Notes: generated from the letters alone by a model not told the origin. A DNA stretch of 13,520 nucleotides from an uncultured Clostridia bacterium (GCA_947383645.1 CANDEH010000065.1:1-13520), one strand, 5' to 3'. Positions 5,722 through 12,351 are shown, numbered from the stretch's first letter. Made by a program: numbers and translations.

Positions 5722-6945
5722 TTACCCCTCCCCCAGGCGGGCCAGCGTCCCCCGGGCCAGGCCGGCCAGCAGGGCGGACAGCACCGCCGCCCCGGCCAGC
5801 AAAAGCGGCACGTCCACCCGGTCCAGCAGAAGCCCGAACAGGAACTGCCCCGCCGGCTGGGCGCACATGGTCAGCGACAGGATGCAGGCGGTGACCTTCC
5901 CCAGAAGCGCCGGCGGCGTCCGCCGCTGGATGGCCGACAGCGTGACGATGGAGAACACCGTGAAGCAGATCTGCAAGAGCATGGTGGAGAGCACCAGCAC
6001 CCCATAGCGCGCCAGCACCGGCAGGGGCAGGAGAAATGCCGCCCCCATGGGCGCCACAGCCAGGGCGGAGAGGAGCAGGGGCCCCGCCCCCGCCCGGAGC
6101 CGCTCCCCCCGGAGGGCGCAGAGGAGGGCCCCGCCCACCCCCGCCAGGGCCATCAGCCCCTCCGCCAGGCCGTAGAGGGCGCTGTCCATCCCCAGCCGGG
6201 TCCGCAGGAGGTAGGGCATCCCCACCGTCACCACCGGCACGGCAAAGAGGCTGAAGGCCGCCACAGAGAGGATGGTCCGAAGCACCACCGGCTGCTCCCG
6301 GGTGAGGAAGCGGGCGCTGTCCGAGAGGTCGGCGCGCACCGACGCCAGCAGCCCCGCCTCCCGGTCCCGGGGGGTGTGGGGGATGCGGATGAACAGCTCC
6401 AGCAGGGCCGAGGCGAAAAAGCAGGCGGCGCTGATGTTCAGCAGGGGCCGGGCTCCCAGGACGCCGTAGAGCAGTCCTCCCAGCACCGGGCCCACCAGCC
6501 CCGCCAGCATGGTCACCTGGTTCACCACGGCGTTGGCCCGGGTAAAATTCTCCTCCCGCTGGAGCAGGGGAATGCTGGACTGGACGGCGGGGGTGTAGCA
6601 GGCCTGGATGATCGACAGCGCCGTCAGCAGCAGCGCCGTAGCAGCCACCGCGTTCCCCGGGGCCAGCAGTCCGGCGAAGCCCCACACCAGCAGCGCCGTC
6701 AGAAAGTCCAGAACCACCATGATATTCCGCCGGTTCACCCGGTCGGCCAGCAGGCCCCCCAAGGGGGAGAGGAGGATGGTGGGGATGACGGCCAGGGCGG
6801 TGACCGTCCCAAAGACCGTGGCGGAGGCGGTGACATCCAGCACGTACAGCGACAGAGCAAAGCGGAGAATCGTGTTGCCGAAGAGGGAGATCAGCTGTCC
6901 GATGACCACCAGGGTGAAATCCCGGTGAAAGAGTTTTGTGGGCAT
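5722..6945 (-). CDS. MFS transporter, probable drug or metabolite exporter
   Basis: The 407-residue protein is hydrophobic throughout, with about 12 predicted helices. The loop after helix 2 carries the MFS motif A, GGLLADRVNRRNIMV (63-77). A polar central loop (about 195-220, RIPHTPRDREAG) separates the two halves. The pattern resembles the MFS_3 / EntS-like exporters, which pump drugs or siderophores; the substrate here is unknown. The ATG at 6945 is chosen over longer frames because AGGAG lies about 6 nt upstream. The upstream neighbour is a TetR regulator on the same strand, and a matching operator sits 33 nt before the start, which supports an inducible efflux unit. Confidence 0.9.
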   Translation of the reverse strand: MPTKLFHRDFTLVVIGQLISLFGNTILRFALSLYVLDVTASATVFGTVTALAVIPTILLSPLGGLLADRVNRRNIMVVLDFLTALLVWGFAGLLAPGNAVAATALLLTALSIIQACYTPAVQSSIPLLQREENFTRANAVVNQVTMLAGLVGPVLGGLLYGVLGARPLLNISAACFFASALLELFIRIPHTPRDREAGLLASVRADLSDSARFLTREQPVVLRTILSVAAFSLFAVPVVTVGMPYLLRTRLGMDSALYGLAEGLMALAGVGGALLCALRGERLRAGAGPLLLSALAVAPMGAAFLLPLPVLARYGVLVLSTMLLQICFTVFSIVTLSAIQRRTPPALLGKVTACILSLTMCAQPAGQFLFGLLLDRVDVPLLLAGAAVLSALLAGLARGTLARLGEG

Positions 6946-6977
6946 AAAAGGCTCCTTCCAATTGACGTTTTTTTTAC

Positions 6978-6998
6978 ATACATAACGAACGAATGTAT
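6978..6998. promoter_or_regulatory. TetR-type operator in front of the MFS gene
   Basis: ATACAT and ATGTAT (6978-6983, 6993-6998) form a perfect 6-bp inverted repeat around a 9-nt centre (AACGAACGA). A near copy with the same spacing lies at the tetR transcription start (7720-7740). A -35/-10 pair for the MFS gene was not clear. The site lies between the tetR terminator and the MFS ribosome site. Confidence 0.65.
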
Positions 6999-7002
6999 AG
7001 GA

Positions 7003-7031
7003 GGGAAGAAAAAGCGCCTCACATTGGCGCT
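7003..7031 (-). terminator. Terminator between tetR and the MFS gene
   Basis: AGCGCC and GGCGCT (7013-7018, 7026-7031) form a 6-bp stem with a 7-nt loop. On the minus strand it is followed by TTTTCTT. It suggests that tetR is mostly transcribed alone and that the MFS gene has its own promoter near the operator. Confidence 0.65.
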
Positions 7032-7053
7032 CCTTCTGCATTTTTCGTATCGC

Positions 7054-7701
7054 TCACTCCGCTCCGCTGATCTGACAAAAGTACTCCCCCGCCAGCGCCT
7101 CCAGCTCCCCGTCCAGCAGGGGCAGTCCCAGGGCCTCCAGCATGGCGCAGATGCACCGAAACCGCCGCGCCAGCTCCGCCGGCCCGCCGGGGAAGAGGTC
7201 CGGGCTCAGGTACAGGTTGGTCATCAGGGGCATCAGCTCCGAGAGCTCCTTGGGATACTGGGTGGGGATGGACCCGTCCCGCTGTCCCTCCTCGATCAGC
7301 GTCAGCCAAAGCGGGGAGATCAGCCGGCGGTTGGTGTCGATCATGTTGGAGAGGATCCGGGGGTTTTTCAGCAGGGGCATCCCCTGGACCGTCAGCGCCC
7401 GGTACTCGCCGTTGGCGGCGTGGAGCCGGATGACCTCCCGGATCTTCTCCAGGGCGGTGAGGTCCGTTCTGTCCCGCACGGCGTCGAAGGGGTTGCTGTC
7501 GAAGAACAGCTTGTCCCCCAGGGCGTCGAAGATCTCCTCCTTGGAGCGGAAGTGGTGGTAGACCGCCCCCTTGGTCAGGCCGTCCAGGTTGTCCACAATG
7601 TCCTGTATGGTGGTCTGCTCATAGCCCTTTTCCAGAAACAGCCGTCTGGCGGCCTGGAGAATCCGCTCCACCGTCACCTCCGGGTGTTTGTTTCTTGCCA
7701 C
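7054..7701 (-). CDS. TetR/AcrR family transcriptional repressor
   Basis: The 215-residue protein has the TetR N-terminal helix-turn-helix. It opens with ERILQAARRLFLEKGYEQTT (12-31), and the recognition part is DIVDNLDGLTKGAVYHHFRS (34-53) followed by KEEIF. The remaining 150 residues are the variable ligand-binding and dimer region. The start is GTG at 7701 with GGGGAGG 8 nt upstream; no ATG is available there. A consensus promoter 40 nt upstream overlaps an operator-like repeat that recurs before the MFS gene, so the protein probably represses itself and the exporter until a ligand binds. The inducer is unknown. Confidence 0.92.
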   Translation of the reverse strand: MARNKHPEVTVERILQAARRLFLEKGYEQTTIQDIVDNLDGLTKGAVYHHFRSKEEIFDALGDKLFFDSNPFDAVRDRTDLTALEKIREVIRLHAANGEYRALTVQGMPLLKNPRILSNMIDTNRRLISPLWLTLIEEGQRDGSIPTQYPKELSELMPLMTNLYLSPDLFPGGPAELARRFRCICAMLEALGLPLLDGELEALAGEYFCQISGAE

Positions 7702-7719
7702 GGAAGAGGCCTCCCCTCA

Positions 7720-7740
7720 AAACATTCGCTTAGTATGTAT
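7720..7740. promoter_or_regulatory. TetR-type operator at the tetR transcription start
   Basis: AAACAT and ATGTAT flank a 9-nt centre (7726-7734). Read on the minus strand, its ATACAT half, the CGAATGT segment and the 21-bp geometry match the site at 6978-6998. It covers about +1 to +20 of the predicted tetR transcript, a classic position for autorepression. Confidence 0.65.
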
Positions 7741-7746
7741 AGGGAC

Positions 7747-7775
7747 AGTATAGCACCAGAGGGGGAGGGTGTCAA
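7747..7775 (-). promoter_or_regulatory. Strong sigma-A promoter of tetR
   Basis: A perfect TTGACA (7770-7775), a 17-nt spacer and TATACT (7747-7752) with an upstream TGC extended element are present. This is the best match to consensus in the window. The transcript start should be near 7740. Confidence 0.85.
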
Positions 7776-7785
7776 GGCCGGCGCG

Positions 7786-7813
7786 CGAAAAGGCGGCGGG
7801 ATTTCCGCCGCCT
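7786..7813 (-). terminator. Terminator of the polysaccharide deacetylase gene
   Basis: AGGCGGCGG and CCGCCGCCT (7791-7799, 7805-7813) form a perfect 9-bp stem with a 5-nt loop. On the minus strand it is followed by TTTT. It lies 80 nt after the deacetylase stop, beyond a second larger hairpin. Confidence 0.75.
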
Positions 7814-7837
7814 GACGCCGCCCTTTGTTCTTACGCA

Positions 7838-7874
7838 GCCCTCCTGCTGTCCGGACCGCCGGCAGCAGGAGGGC
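7838..7874. repeat. 12-bp inverted repeat downstream of the deacetylase gene
   Basis: GCCCTCCTGCTG (7838-7849) pairs exactly with CAGCAGGAGGGC (7863-7874). The 13-nt loop can form four more C-G pairs (CCGG/CCGG). The plus-strand side is followed by GGTTTTGTCT, so it looks like a terminator facing right, although no plus-strand gene ends here. On the minus strand it precedes the T-tailed hairpin at 7786-7813 and may protect the mRNA end. Confidence 0.7.
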
Positions 7875-7892
7875 GGTTTTGTCTCTTCCCGC

Positions 7893-8699
7893 TCAGGGCA
7901 GCTCCTCCAGAGAGGCGAAGGTGTAGCCCATCTCCTCCCATTTGGTGAGCAGGTCGTCCAGGATGTCCGCATTGGTTTGGGAGGTGGAGTGGAGCAGGAC
8001 GATGGCCCCGTCGTGGATCCGGGGCAGGAGCTTGTCGTAGGCCTGCTGGGCGGTGGGCTGGTTGTCCGTGTACCAGTCCACGTAGGCCAGGCTCCAGAAC
8101 ACGGTCTTGTAGCCCAGCGCATGGGCCTGGCGCAGGTTCTCCTCGCTGTACTTTCCCTGGGGCGGGCGGTAGAATCTGGACAGGGGCTGACCCACCGTCT
8201 CCTCATAGAGGCTTTCCAGGGTCTTCAATTCCTGCTCGAAGGCGGACTGATCGGCAATGGCGGACATGTCCGGGTGGTGGAAGGTGTGGTTGCCCACGAT
8301 GTGCCCCTCCGCCGCCATCCGCCGGACGATGTCCGGGGCGCTCTCCACCATGTGGCCCACCACGAAGAAGGCGGCGGGAGCGCCGTGCTTTTGCAGCGCG
8401 TCCAGAATTTTCTCCGTGCAGCCGTTCTCATAGCCGCAGTCGAAAGTGAGGTAGATCACCTTCTTGGTGGTATCTCCCAGGTAGCAGGCGTCGAACTGCG
8501 CCAGACTCTCCACCGTGGCGTTGCCCACCGGGGATTGACCCGGGGTGGGGAAGGAGAGCCCCCAGTTGTCGGCGCTGGCGGGCACGGCCGCCGGCCCTGC
8601 CGCGGCGCGGGTGGTATCGCCGGTGCAGGCGCAGAGCGAGAGACCCAGCGCCAGCGCGCCAAGCAGCGCCGCCGCGCTCCGGCAATGGTTGTGCGTCAT
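7893..8699 (-). CDS. PdaA-like polysaccharide deacetylase, probable lipoprotein
   Basis: This carbohydrate esterase 4 (NodB-type) protein has 268 residues. It most resembles PdaA, which removes acetyl groups from N-acetylmuramic acid so that the muramic delta-lactam of spore cortex can form. Visible marks are the FDACYLGDTTKKVIYLTFD lead (69-87, Asp87 the likely base), GYENG (89-93), NHTFHH (137-142, metal His138 and His142), RPPQGKYS (178-185) and IVLLHS (233-238). The metal-ligand Asp of the NodB TFDD motif is Cys88 here; Bacillus PdaA has Asn there. The N-terminus has a hydrophobic segment and LCAC (22-25), suggesting lipidation at Cys25 or Cys23. The ATG at 8699 is preferred to 8708 because GGGGG is properly spaced only from the former. 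Exact role is inferred. Confidence 0.88.
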   Translation of the reverse strand: MTHNHCRSAAALLGALALGLSLCACTGDTTRAAAGPAAVPASADNWGLSFPTPGQSPVGNATVESLAQFDACYLGDTTKKVIYLTFDCGYENGCTEKILDALQKHGAPAAFFVVGHMVESAPDIVRRMAAEGHIVGNHTFHHPDMSAIADQSAFEQELKTLESLYEETVGQPLSRFYRPPQGKYSEENLRQAHALGYKTVFWSLAYVDWYTDNQPTAQQAYDKLLPRIHDGAIVLLHSTSQTNADILDDLLTKWEEMGYTFASLEELP

Positions 8700-8722
8700 A
8701 GTAAACATCCCCCTGTTTTCAT

Positions 8723-8729
8723 TAGAATG
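8723..8729 (-). promoter_or_regulatory. Possible sigma-F/G-type -10 for the deacetylase gene
   Basis: The minus strand reads CATTCTA, a full match to the CATWMTA-type -10 of forespore sigma factors, 23 nt before the start codon. The expected GHATR -35 at 17-18 nt upstream is poor (GGAGA or GAGAA). Bacillus pdaA is sigma-G dependent, which makes the match worth noting but not strong. Confidence 0.28.
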
Positions 8730-9032
8730 GCGGCGGTTGGAACGAGTTCTCCCAGCCGTCAGACCTGCGCAGAGGGGCGGGCGTCCCGCTGCGCGCGGCG
8801 GCGGCGTGCCGGCCCTGTTGGCCACGCCGCCGGATGACAGGGGACAATGGCTCCGCGGCAGCCGGGGAGGATGACTCGCTGCCATCCTCGGCGGCGGTCA
8901 GCCTGCCGGGGGGCCTCTGCCGCGCTGTGGCCTGCTTCTTCCGTCTCCGTGTTGCTGCATTTCAGCCCCATCGGCTGTGTTGCGCCCTGTCACTTGAAGG
9001 TATGATGTGCAGAAGACCCGCGCACATACAAG

Positions 9033-9063
9033 AACCGCGCAGGAATATAATTCCTGCGCGGTT
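9033..9063 (-). terminator. Terminator after the Rrf2 gene
   Basis: A perfect 14-bp stem AACCGCGCAGGAAT/ATTCCTGCGCGGTT surrounds a 3-nt loop. It begins 16 nt beyond the Rrf2 stop. The minus strand continues CTTGTATG, which is only moderately T-rich; the plus strand continues TGTCTTC, so it may work in both directions. Confidence 0.75.
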
Positions 9064-9079
9064 TGTCTTCATGTCGATA

Positions 9080-9496
9080 TCAGGATTTTTTTATCCGGTC
9101 CGCCATCTGCCGGAGGGTCTTTCCCTCAAAAAAGTGCTCAGTGAGCCAGTGGTATTCCTTCCACATGGGGAGTACGGGGCACGCCTCCCGCCGGGGGCAG
9201 GGGGATGCGTCGGGGGCCAGACAGGCCGCCGGGGCCAGGGAGCCCTCCATCACCCGCAGAACGTCCGCCGCGGTGATCGTGTCGGCCGGGCGGGACAGGC
9301 GGTAGCCGCCGCCCTTCCCCCGCAGACCCACCGCCAGCCCCTCCTTCACCAGGGCCTTCATGATAACCTCCAGGTACTTCTCGGAGATATCCTCCTGATC
9401 TGCCAAGTCTCTCAGGGGGATGTAGTCCCCCGGCGGAAGGGCGGCCAGCCGCACCATCACCCGCAGGGCGTAGCGGCCTTTGGTGGATATCATCAT
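9080..9496 (-). CDS. Rrf2 family regulator with three cysteines
   Basis: The 138-residue protein has the Rrf2 winged helix. It begins MMISTKGRYALRVMVRLA (1-18), the recognition region is EDISEKYLEVIMKALVKEGL (35-54) and the wing is RGKGGGYRLSRP (59-70). Three cysteines (92, 100, 106; spacing C-x7-C-x5-C) lie where IscR and NsrR bind a 2Fe-2S or 4Fe-4S cluster, so it may sense Fe-S status, nitric oxide or cysteine supply. CymR-like members use no cluster, so this remains open. The ATG at 9496 follows AGGAG at 8 nt; the next codon is also ATG. The gene stands alone, divergent from livK, with its own promoter and terminator. Its targets cannot be read from the context. Confidence 0.9.
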   Translation of the reverse strand: MMISTKGRYALRVMVRLAALPPGDYIPLRDLADQEDISEKYLEVIMKALVKEGLAVGLRGKGGGYRLSRPADTITAADVLRVMEGSLAPAACLAPDASPCPRREACPVLPMWKEYHWLTEHFFEGKTLRQMADRIKKS

Positions 9497-9549
9497 GGGA
9501 AAATCTCCTTTCCATACAGAAAAAGGAACGGCGCGGCCTGTCTGTTCCC

Positions 9550-9578
9550 ATTATACTGAAAAAACGGCGGGAAAGCAA
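9550..9578 (-). promoter_or_regulatory. Sigma-A promoter of the Rrf2 gene
   Basis: A perfect TATAAT (9550-9555) lies 17 nt from TTGCTT (9573-9578) on the minus strand. The leader is about 45 nt. It contains a short inverted repeat, GGAAA/TTTCC, around the ribosome site (about 9498-9513), a possible autoregulatory element. Confidence 0.7.
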
Positions 9579-9861
9579 GCAGAAAAAGAGCCGCTGCCGC
9601 CATCTGCCTGTGCTCTGCGAACCGCCCGCGCCCTCTGCGCACGCTCTCTGACATCCCCGGCAGCAGCGGCCCCTGCCGCTGCGAAGACCATGAATTTCCT
9701 TCACCTTTCCATTAGAAGCTGTAATGGTCAAAACGTAGAAATCTGTAGCGGTTCGCTGGAAGGAGCAGGGGAATTATTTGAAATGTGGTGATTTATTTCC
9801 GCAAAACAGTCCGCTTTCTGTGGAATGATCTAAAACAGAACCCTGATACTGTGAAAAATTG

Positions 9862-9892
9862 TGGACAGATTGACCATTGACTTTGTTATAAT
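9862..9892 (+). promoter_or_regulatory. Promoter of the liv operon
   Basis: A perfect TATAAT at 9887-9892 is preceded by TGT, making an extended -10. The closest -35-like sequence is TGGACA (9862-9867), but its 19-nt spacing is long, so the extended -10 probably matters more. The predicted leader of about 95 nt contains a small hairpin, GACGCG-AAA-CGTGTC with one G-T pair (9912-9926), and a CCGCC/GGCGG pairing further on. Confidence 0.65.
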
Positions 9893-9994
9893 GAGGATTT
9901 ATCATAGACCAGACGCGAAACGTGTCAAGTTGTCCGCCCCCGATGGATTGGCGGAGGCGGGCGTCATCCCATTTGAAAAGGAGTTTTGTTTCGT

Positions 9995-11221
9995 ATGAAG
10001 AAGTTTTTAGCCCTGCTCATGGCCGCCGCGATGGTGCTGGCCATGGTCGCCTGCGGCAACGGCGGCAACAACGCCAACAGCGGCGGCAATAACGACCAGA
10101 GCAATGCCGGCGGCGACACCAACACCGGCGACAACAACAATGCCGGCGGCACCGTGACGCTGAAGATCGGCGGCATCGGGCCCCTCACCGGCGACGCCGC
10201 CATCTACGGCAACGCCACCTACTGGGGCGCCCAGGTGGCCGTGGACGAGATCAACGCCATGCAGAGCGATATCAAGATCGAGTACAAGTTCGAGGACGAC
10301 GAGCACGATGGCGAGAAGGCCATCAACGCCTACCGCAGCCTCCAGGACTGGGATGTGGACGTAATCTATGGCTGCACCACCTCCGCCCCCTGCTTGGCCG
10401 TGGCCGGCGAGACCTTCGCCGACCGGTACTTCCAGCTGACCCCCTCCGCCTCCTCCACCGACGTCACCGCCGGCCGGGACAACGTGTTCCAGATCTGCTT
10501 CACCGACCCCAACCAGGGCGTCACCGCCGCCAAGTACATCGCTGAGAACAAGATGGCCACCAAGATCGCCGTAATCTACAACAACGCTGACGCCTACTCC
10601 ACCGGCATCTACGAAGCCTTTGCCGCCGAGGCCCCCAATCAGGGCTTGGAGGTGGTATCCGTGTCCACCTTTGCCGACGACAAGAACCCCGACTTCTCCG
10701 TCCAGGTCCGTGACGCCCAGTCCGCCGGCGCGGAGCTGGTGTTCCTGCCCATCTACTACACCCCCGCCTCCAACATCCTCAAGCAGGCCAAGGACATCGG
10801 CTACGCCCCCAAGTTCTTCGGCGCGGACGGCATGGACGGCATCCTGACCATGAACGGCTTTGACCTGAGCCTGGCCGAGGGCCTGATGCTGATGACCCCC
10901 TTCAACGCCTACTCCACCGATGAGCGCACGGTCACCTTCATCGACAGCTACAAGAAGCTCTCCAATGGCGTGGAGCCCAACCAGTTCGCCGCCGACGGCT
11001 ATGACTGCATCTACGCCATCTACGAGGCCGCCAAGAAGGCCGGCATCGCCGACGGCGCCAGCCATGAGGACATCTGCGCCGCCATGGTGGCCGCCTTCAC
11101 CGACAGCTCCTTCAGCGTGGACGGCCTCACCGGTTCCGGTATGACCTGGAGCACCAGCGGCGAGGTCTCCAAGGAGCCCGTGGCCGTGGTTATTGAGAAC
11201 GGCATCTACGTCAATATGTAA
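9995..11221 (+). CDS. livK: ABC transporter substrate-binding lipoprotein, branched-chain amino acid type
   Basis: This type I periplasmic-binding-fold protein (Peripla_BP_6, LivK/LivJ type) captures amino acids outside the membrane for LivHMGF. The 408 residues begin with a lipoprotein signal ending MVAC, so Cys20 is lipidated. A flexible Asn/Gly/Asp-rich linker (21-52) follows, then the binding domain with LKIGGIGPLTGDAAIYGNAT (56-75) and AVDEINAM (82-89). The ATG at 9995 is preferred to the in-frame TTG at 9986, because AGGAG lies 11 nt and 2 nt from them respectively. It is the first gene of the liv operon. The ligand may be Leu/Ile/Val, but relatives bind other amino acids, amides or urea; sequence alone does not decide. 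Confidence 0.92.
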   Translation: MKKFLALLMAAAMVLAMVACGNGGNNANSGGNNDQSNAGGDTNTGDNNNAGGTVTLKIGGIGPLTGDAAIYGNATYWGAQVAVDEINAMQSDIKIEYKFEDDEHDGEKAINAYRSLQDWDVDVIYGCTTSAPCLAVAGETFADRYFQLTPSASSTDVTAGRDNVFQICFTDPNQGVTAAKYIAENKMATKIAVIYNNADAYSTGIYEAFAAEAPNQGLEVVSVSTFADDKNPDFSVQVRDAQSAGAELVFLPIYYTPASNILKQAKDIGYAPKFFGADGMDGILTMNGFDLSLAEGLMLMTPFNAYSTDERTVTFIDSYKKLSNGVEPNQFAADGYDCIYAIYEAAKKAGIADGASHEDICAAMVAAFTDSSFSVDGLTGSGMTWSTSGEVSKEPVAVVIENGIYVNM

Positions 11222-11242
11222 AGCTCCCTCCCCGAGAAACCC

Positions 11243-11272
11243 ATGGAGGGCCGCCGCAGGGCGGCCCTCCAT
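11243..11272 (+). promoter_or_regulatory. Perfect 13-bp hairpin after livK
   Basis: ATGGAGGGCCGCC (11243-11255) and its exact complement (11260-11272) enclose a GCAG loop. It starts 21 nt after the livK stop. No T-run follows, so it is more likely an mRNA 3'-end stabiliser or partial terminator that keeps livK transcripts in excess over livHMG than a full terminator. Confidence 0.75.
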
Positions 11273-11296
11273 CAGCCCTATCCGGGCGTCTGTGGC

Positions 11297-11364
11297 CTGA
11301 TATGGCGGAAAAGTCCACAACGGCGGTGGTTTCCGGCCCGTTGCGGTTTTTTCTGCCGTATCAG
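11297..11364 (+). promoter_or_regulatory. Long two-part hairpin in the livK-livH gap
   Basis: The outer stem pairs CTGATATGGCGGAAAA (11297-11312) with TTTTCTGCCGTATCAG (11349-11364): 14 Watson-Crick pairs and two G-T pairs. Inside it, CAACGG (11318-11323) pairs with CCGTTG (11338-11343). The strand then continues TCTGTTTTGAGTTTTCC, a T-rich tail that gives it terminator or attenuator character. Confidence 0.6.
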
Positions 11365-11376
11365 TCTGTTTTGAGT

Positions 11377-11408
11377 TTTCCGGCGGTGGTCCCCAAAATC
11401 GCCGGAAA
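11377..11408 (+). promoter_or_regulatory. Third hairpin of the livK-livH gap with an alternative partner
   Basis: TTTCCGGCG (11377-11385) pairs perfectly with CGCCGGAAA (11400-11408). The right arm can also pair with an earlier TTTCCGGC at 11330-11337, which lies inside the preceding hairpin, so two structures are mutually exclusive. It ends about 30 nt before the livH ribosome site. Confidence 0.55.
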
Positions 11409-11450
11409 TAGTGTGAGAACCAGTGTAAAACGAGAAAAAGAGGTGTGTCT

Positions 11451-12341
11451 ATGTCCTTTCTCTCCAATGCGATCAGCGGGATCAGCTTAGGCAGCATCTA
11501 CGCGATCATTGCCCTGGGCTACACCATGGTCTACGGTATCGCCAAGATGCTGAACTTCGCCCACGGCGACGTGATTATGGTGGGGGCCTACGTGTGCTTC
11601 TTTGCCGTGAGCAGCTACAACCTGCCTCCCATCGTGGGCGTGCTGCTGGCGGTGGTGCTGTGTACGGCCCTGGGCATGCTCATTGAGCGGATGGCCTACA
11701 AGCCCCTGCGGCAGGCCCCGTCCCTGGCGGTGCTGATTACCGCCATCGGCGTCAGCTACTTCCTTCAGAACGCGGCCCTCCTCTGGTGGGGCAGCGACCC
11801 CAAGAAGTTCCCCGCTTTTATCGTCGTCGGGGAGGAGAACGGCGTCAGTCTCTTTGACGGGCGGCTGCGCATCACCTATGTGGCCATTGTCACCGTGGTG
11901 GCCTGCGTGGCCATCATGGCGGGGCTCATCGCCTTCACCGGCAAGACCAAGATGGGCAAGGCCATGCGGGCCTGCTCCGAGGACAAGGGGGCGGCGCAGC
12001 TGATGGGTATCAACGTCAACGCCACCATCTCCATGACCTTCGCCATCGGCTCGGCCCTGGCCGCCATCGCCGGGGTGCTTATGTGCTCCGCCTACGACAC
12101 GCTGCTGCCCACCACCGGGTCCATGCCCGGCATCAAGGCCTTTACCGCCGCGGTGTTCGGGGGCATCGGGTCCATCCCCGGGGCGTTTTTGGGCGGGCTG
12201 CTCTTAGGGGTGATCCAGATCTTCACCCAGGCCTACCTCTCCCAGGAGCTGGCCGACGCCATCGTGTTCGCGGTGCTGATCGTGGTGCTGCTGGTGAAGC
12301 CCACGGGTCTGCTGGGCAAGCAGATCCAGGAGAAAGTGTGA
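11451..12341 (+). CDS. livH: Branched-chain amino acid ABC transporter permease LivH
   Basis: LivH and LivM form the membrane channel of the HAAT-type ABC importer. The 296-residue protein opens with the family signature SGISLGSIYAIIALGYTMVY (8-27) and MLNFAHGDVIMVGAY (33-47). It continues with about eight hydrophobic segments, and the late cytoplasmic coupling region AFTAAVFGGIGSIPGAFLGG (residues about 222-241) is present. Length is normal. The ATG at 11451 is chosen because GAGGTG ends 5 nt upstream; an in-frame GTG at 11445 is part of that ribosome site. It follows livK after a 229-nt structured gap and is followed by livM after 10 nt. Confidence 0.93.
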   Translation: MSFLSNAISGISLGSIYAIIALGYTMVYGIAKMLNFAHGDVIMVGAYVCFFAVSSYNLPPIVGVLLAVVLCTALGMLIERMAYKPLRQAPSLAVLITAIGVSYFLQNAALLWWGSDPKKFPAFIVVGEENGVSLFDGRLRITYVAIVTVVACVAIMAGLIAFTGKTKMGKAMRACSEDKGAAQLMGINVNATISMTFAIGSALAAIAGVLMCSAYDTLLPTTGSMPGIKAFTAAVFGGIGSIPGAFLGGLLLGVIQIFTQAYLSQELADAIVFAVLIVVLLVKPTGLLGKQIQEKV

Positions 12342-12351
12342 GGTGGCAGGG

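Larger units (their letters stand above)
8700..9079. other. 380-nt intergenic region with several inverted repeats
   Basis: The gap lies between the start of the deacetylase gene and the end of the Rrf2 gene. It holds the deacetylase ribosome site and -10 candidate at the left and the Rrf2 terminator at 9033-9063. Between them are a 10-bp stem CGGCGGCGTG/CACGCCGCCG (8799-8808, 8823-8832), a 7-bp stem GAGGATG/CATCCTC (8867-8873, 8883-8889) and a 6-bp stem ATGTGC/GCACAT (9005-9010, 9022-9027). Open frames exist on both strands but have no convincing ribosome site or family resemblance. Confidence 0.5.
9497..9994. other. 498-nt divergent intergenic region between the Rrf2 gene and livK
   Basis: The left part carries the Rrf2 promoter. 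About 9590-9690 is GC-rich without a recognisable feature. From about 9690 to 9910 the DNA is clearly more AT-rich than the surrounding genes and leads into the livK promoter. The livK leader follows it. No supported gene or known riboswitch was recognised. Confidence 0.5.

Noticed and set aside
6376..7815. 479-codon open frame on the plus strand across tetR and the MFS gene
   Set aside because: It spans two real genes and their regulatory gap in antisense. It is Gln/Gly/His-rich without domain features.
8759..8971. 70-codon minus-strand frame in the gap before the deacetylase
   Set aside because: No proper ribosome site, no recognisable similarity, and composition like neighbouring non-coding DNA.
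9001..9063. Short plus-strand small RNA ending at the 9033-9063 hairpin
   Set aside because: TATGAT has no good -35 (best is TTGCGC at 15 nt), and the hairpin is well explained as the Rrf2 terminator.
9893..9994. livK leader considered as an amino-acid riboswitch or T-box
   Set aside because: The leader is only about 95 nt, has small stems and no recognisable conserved T-box or riboswitch core.
10007..11497. 496-codon open frame on the minus strand opposite livK
   Set aside because: It is antisense to a clear LivK gene. The product is a Gly/Val/His-rich low-complexity string typical of the complement of GC-rich codons, with no family features.
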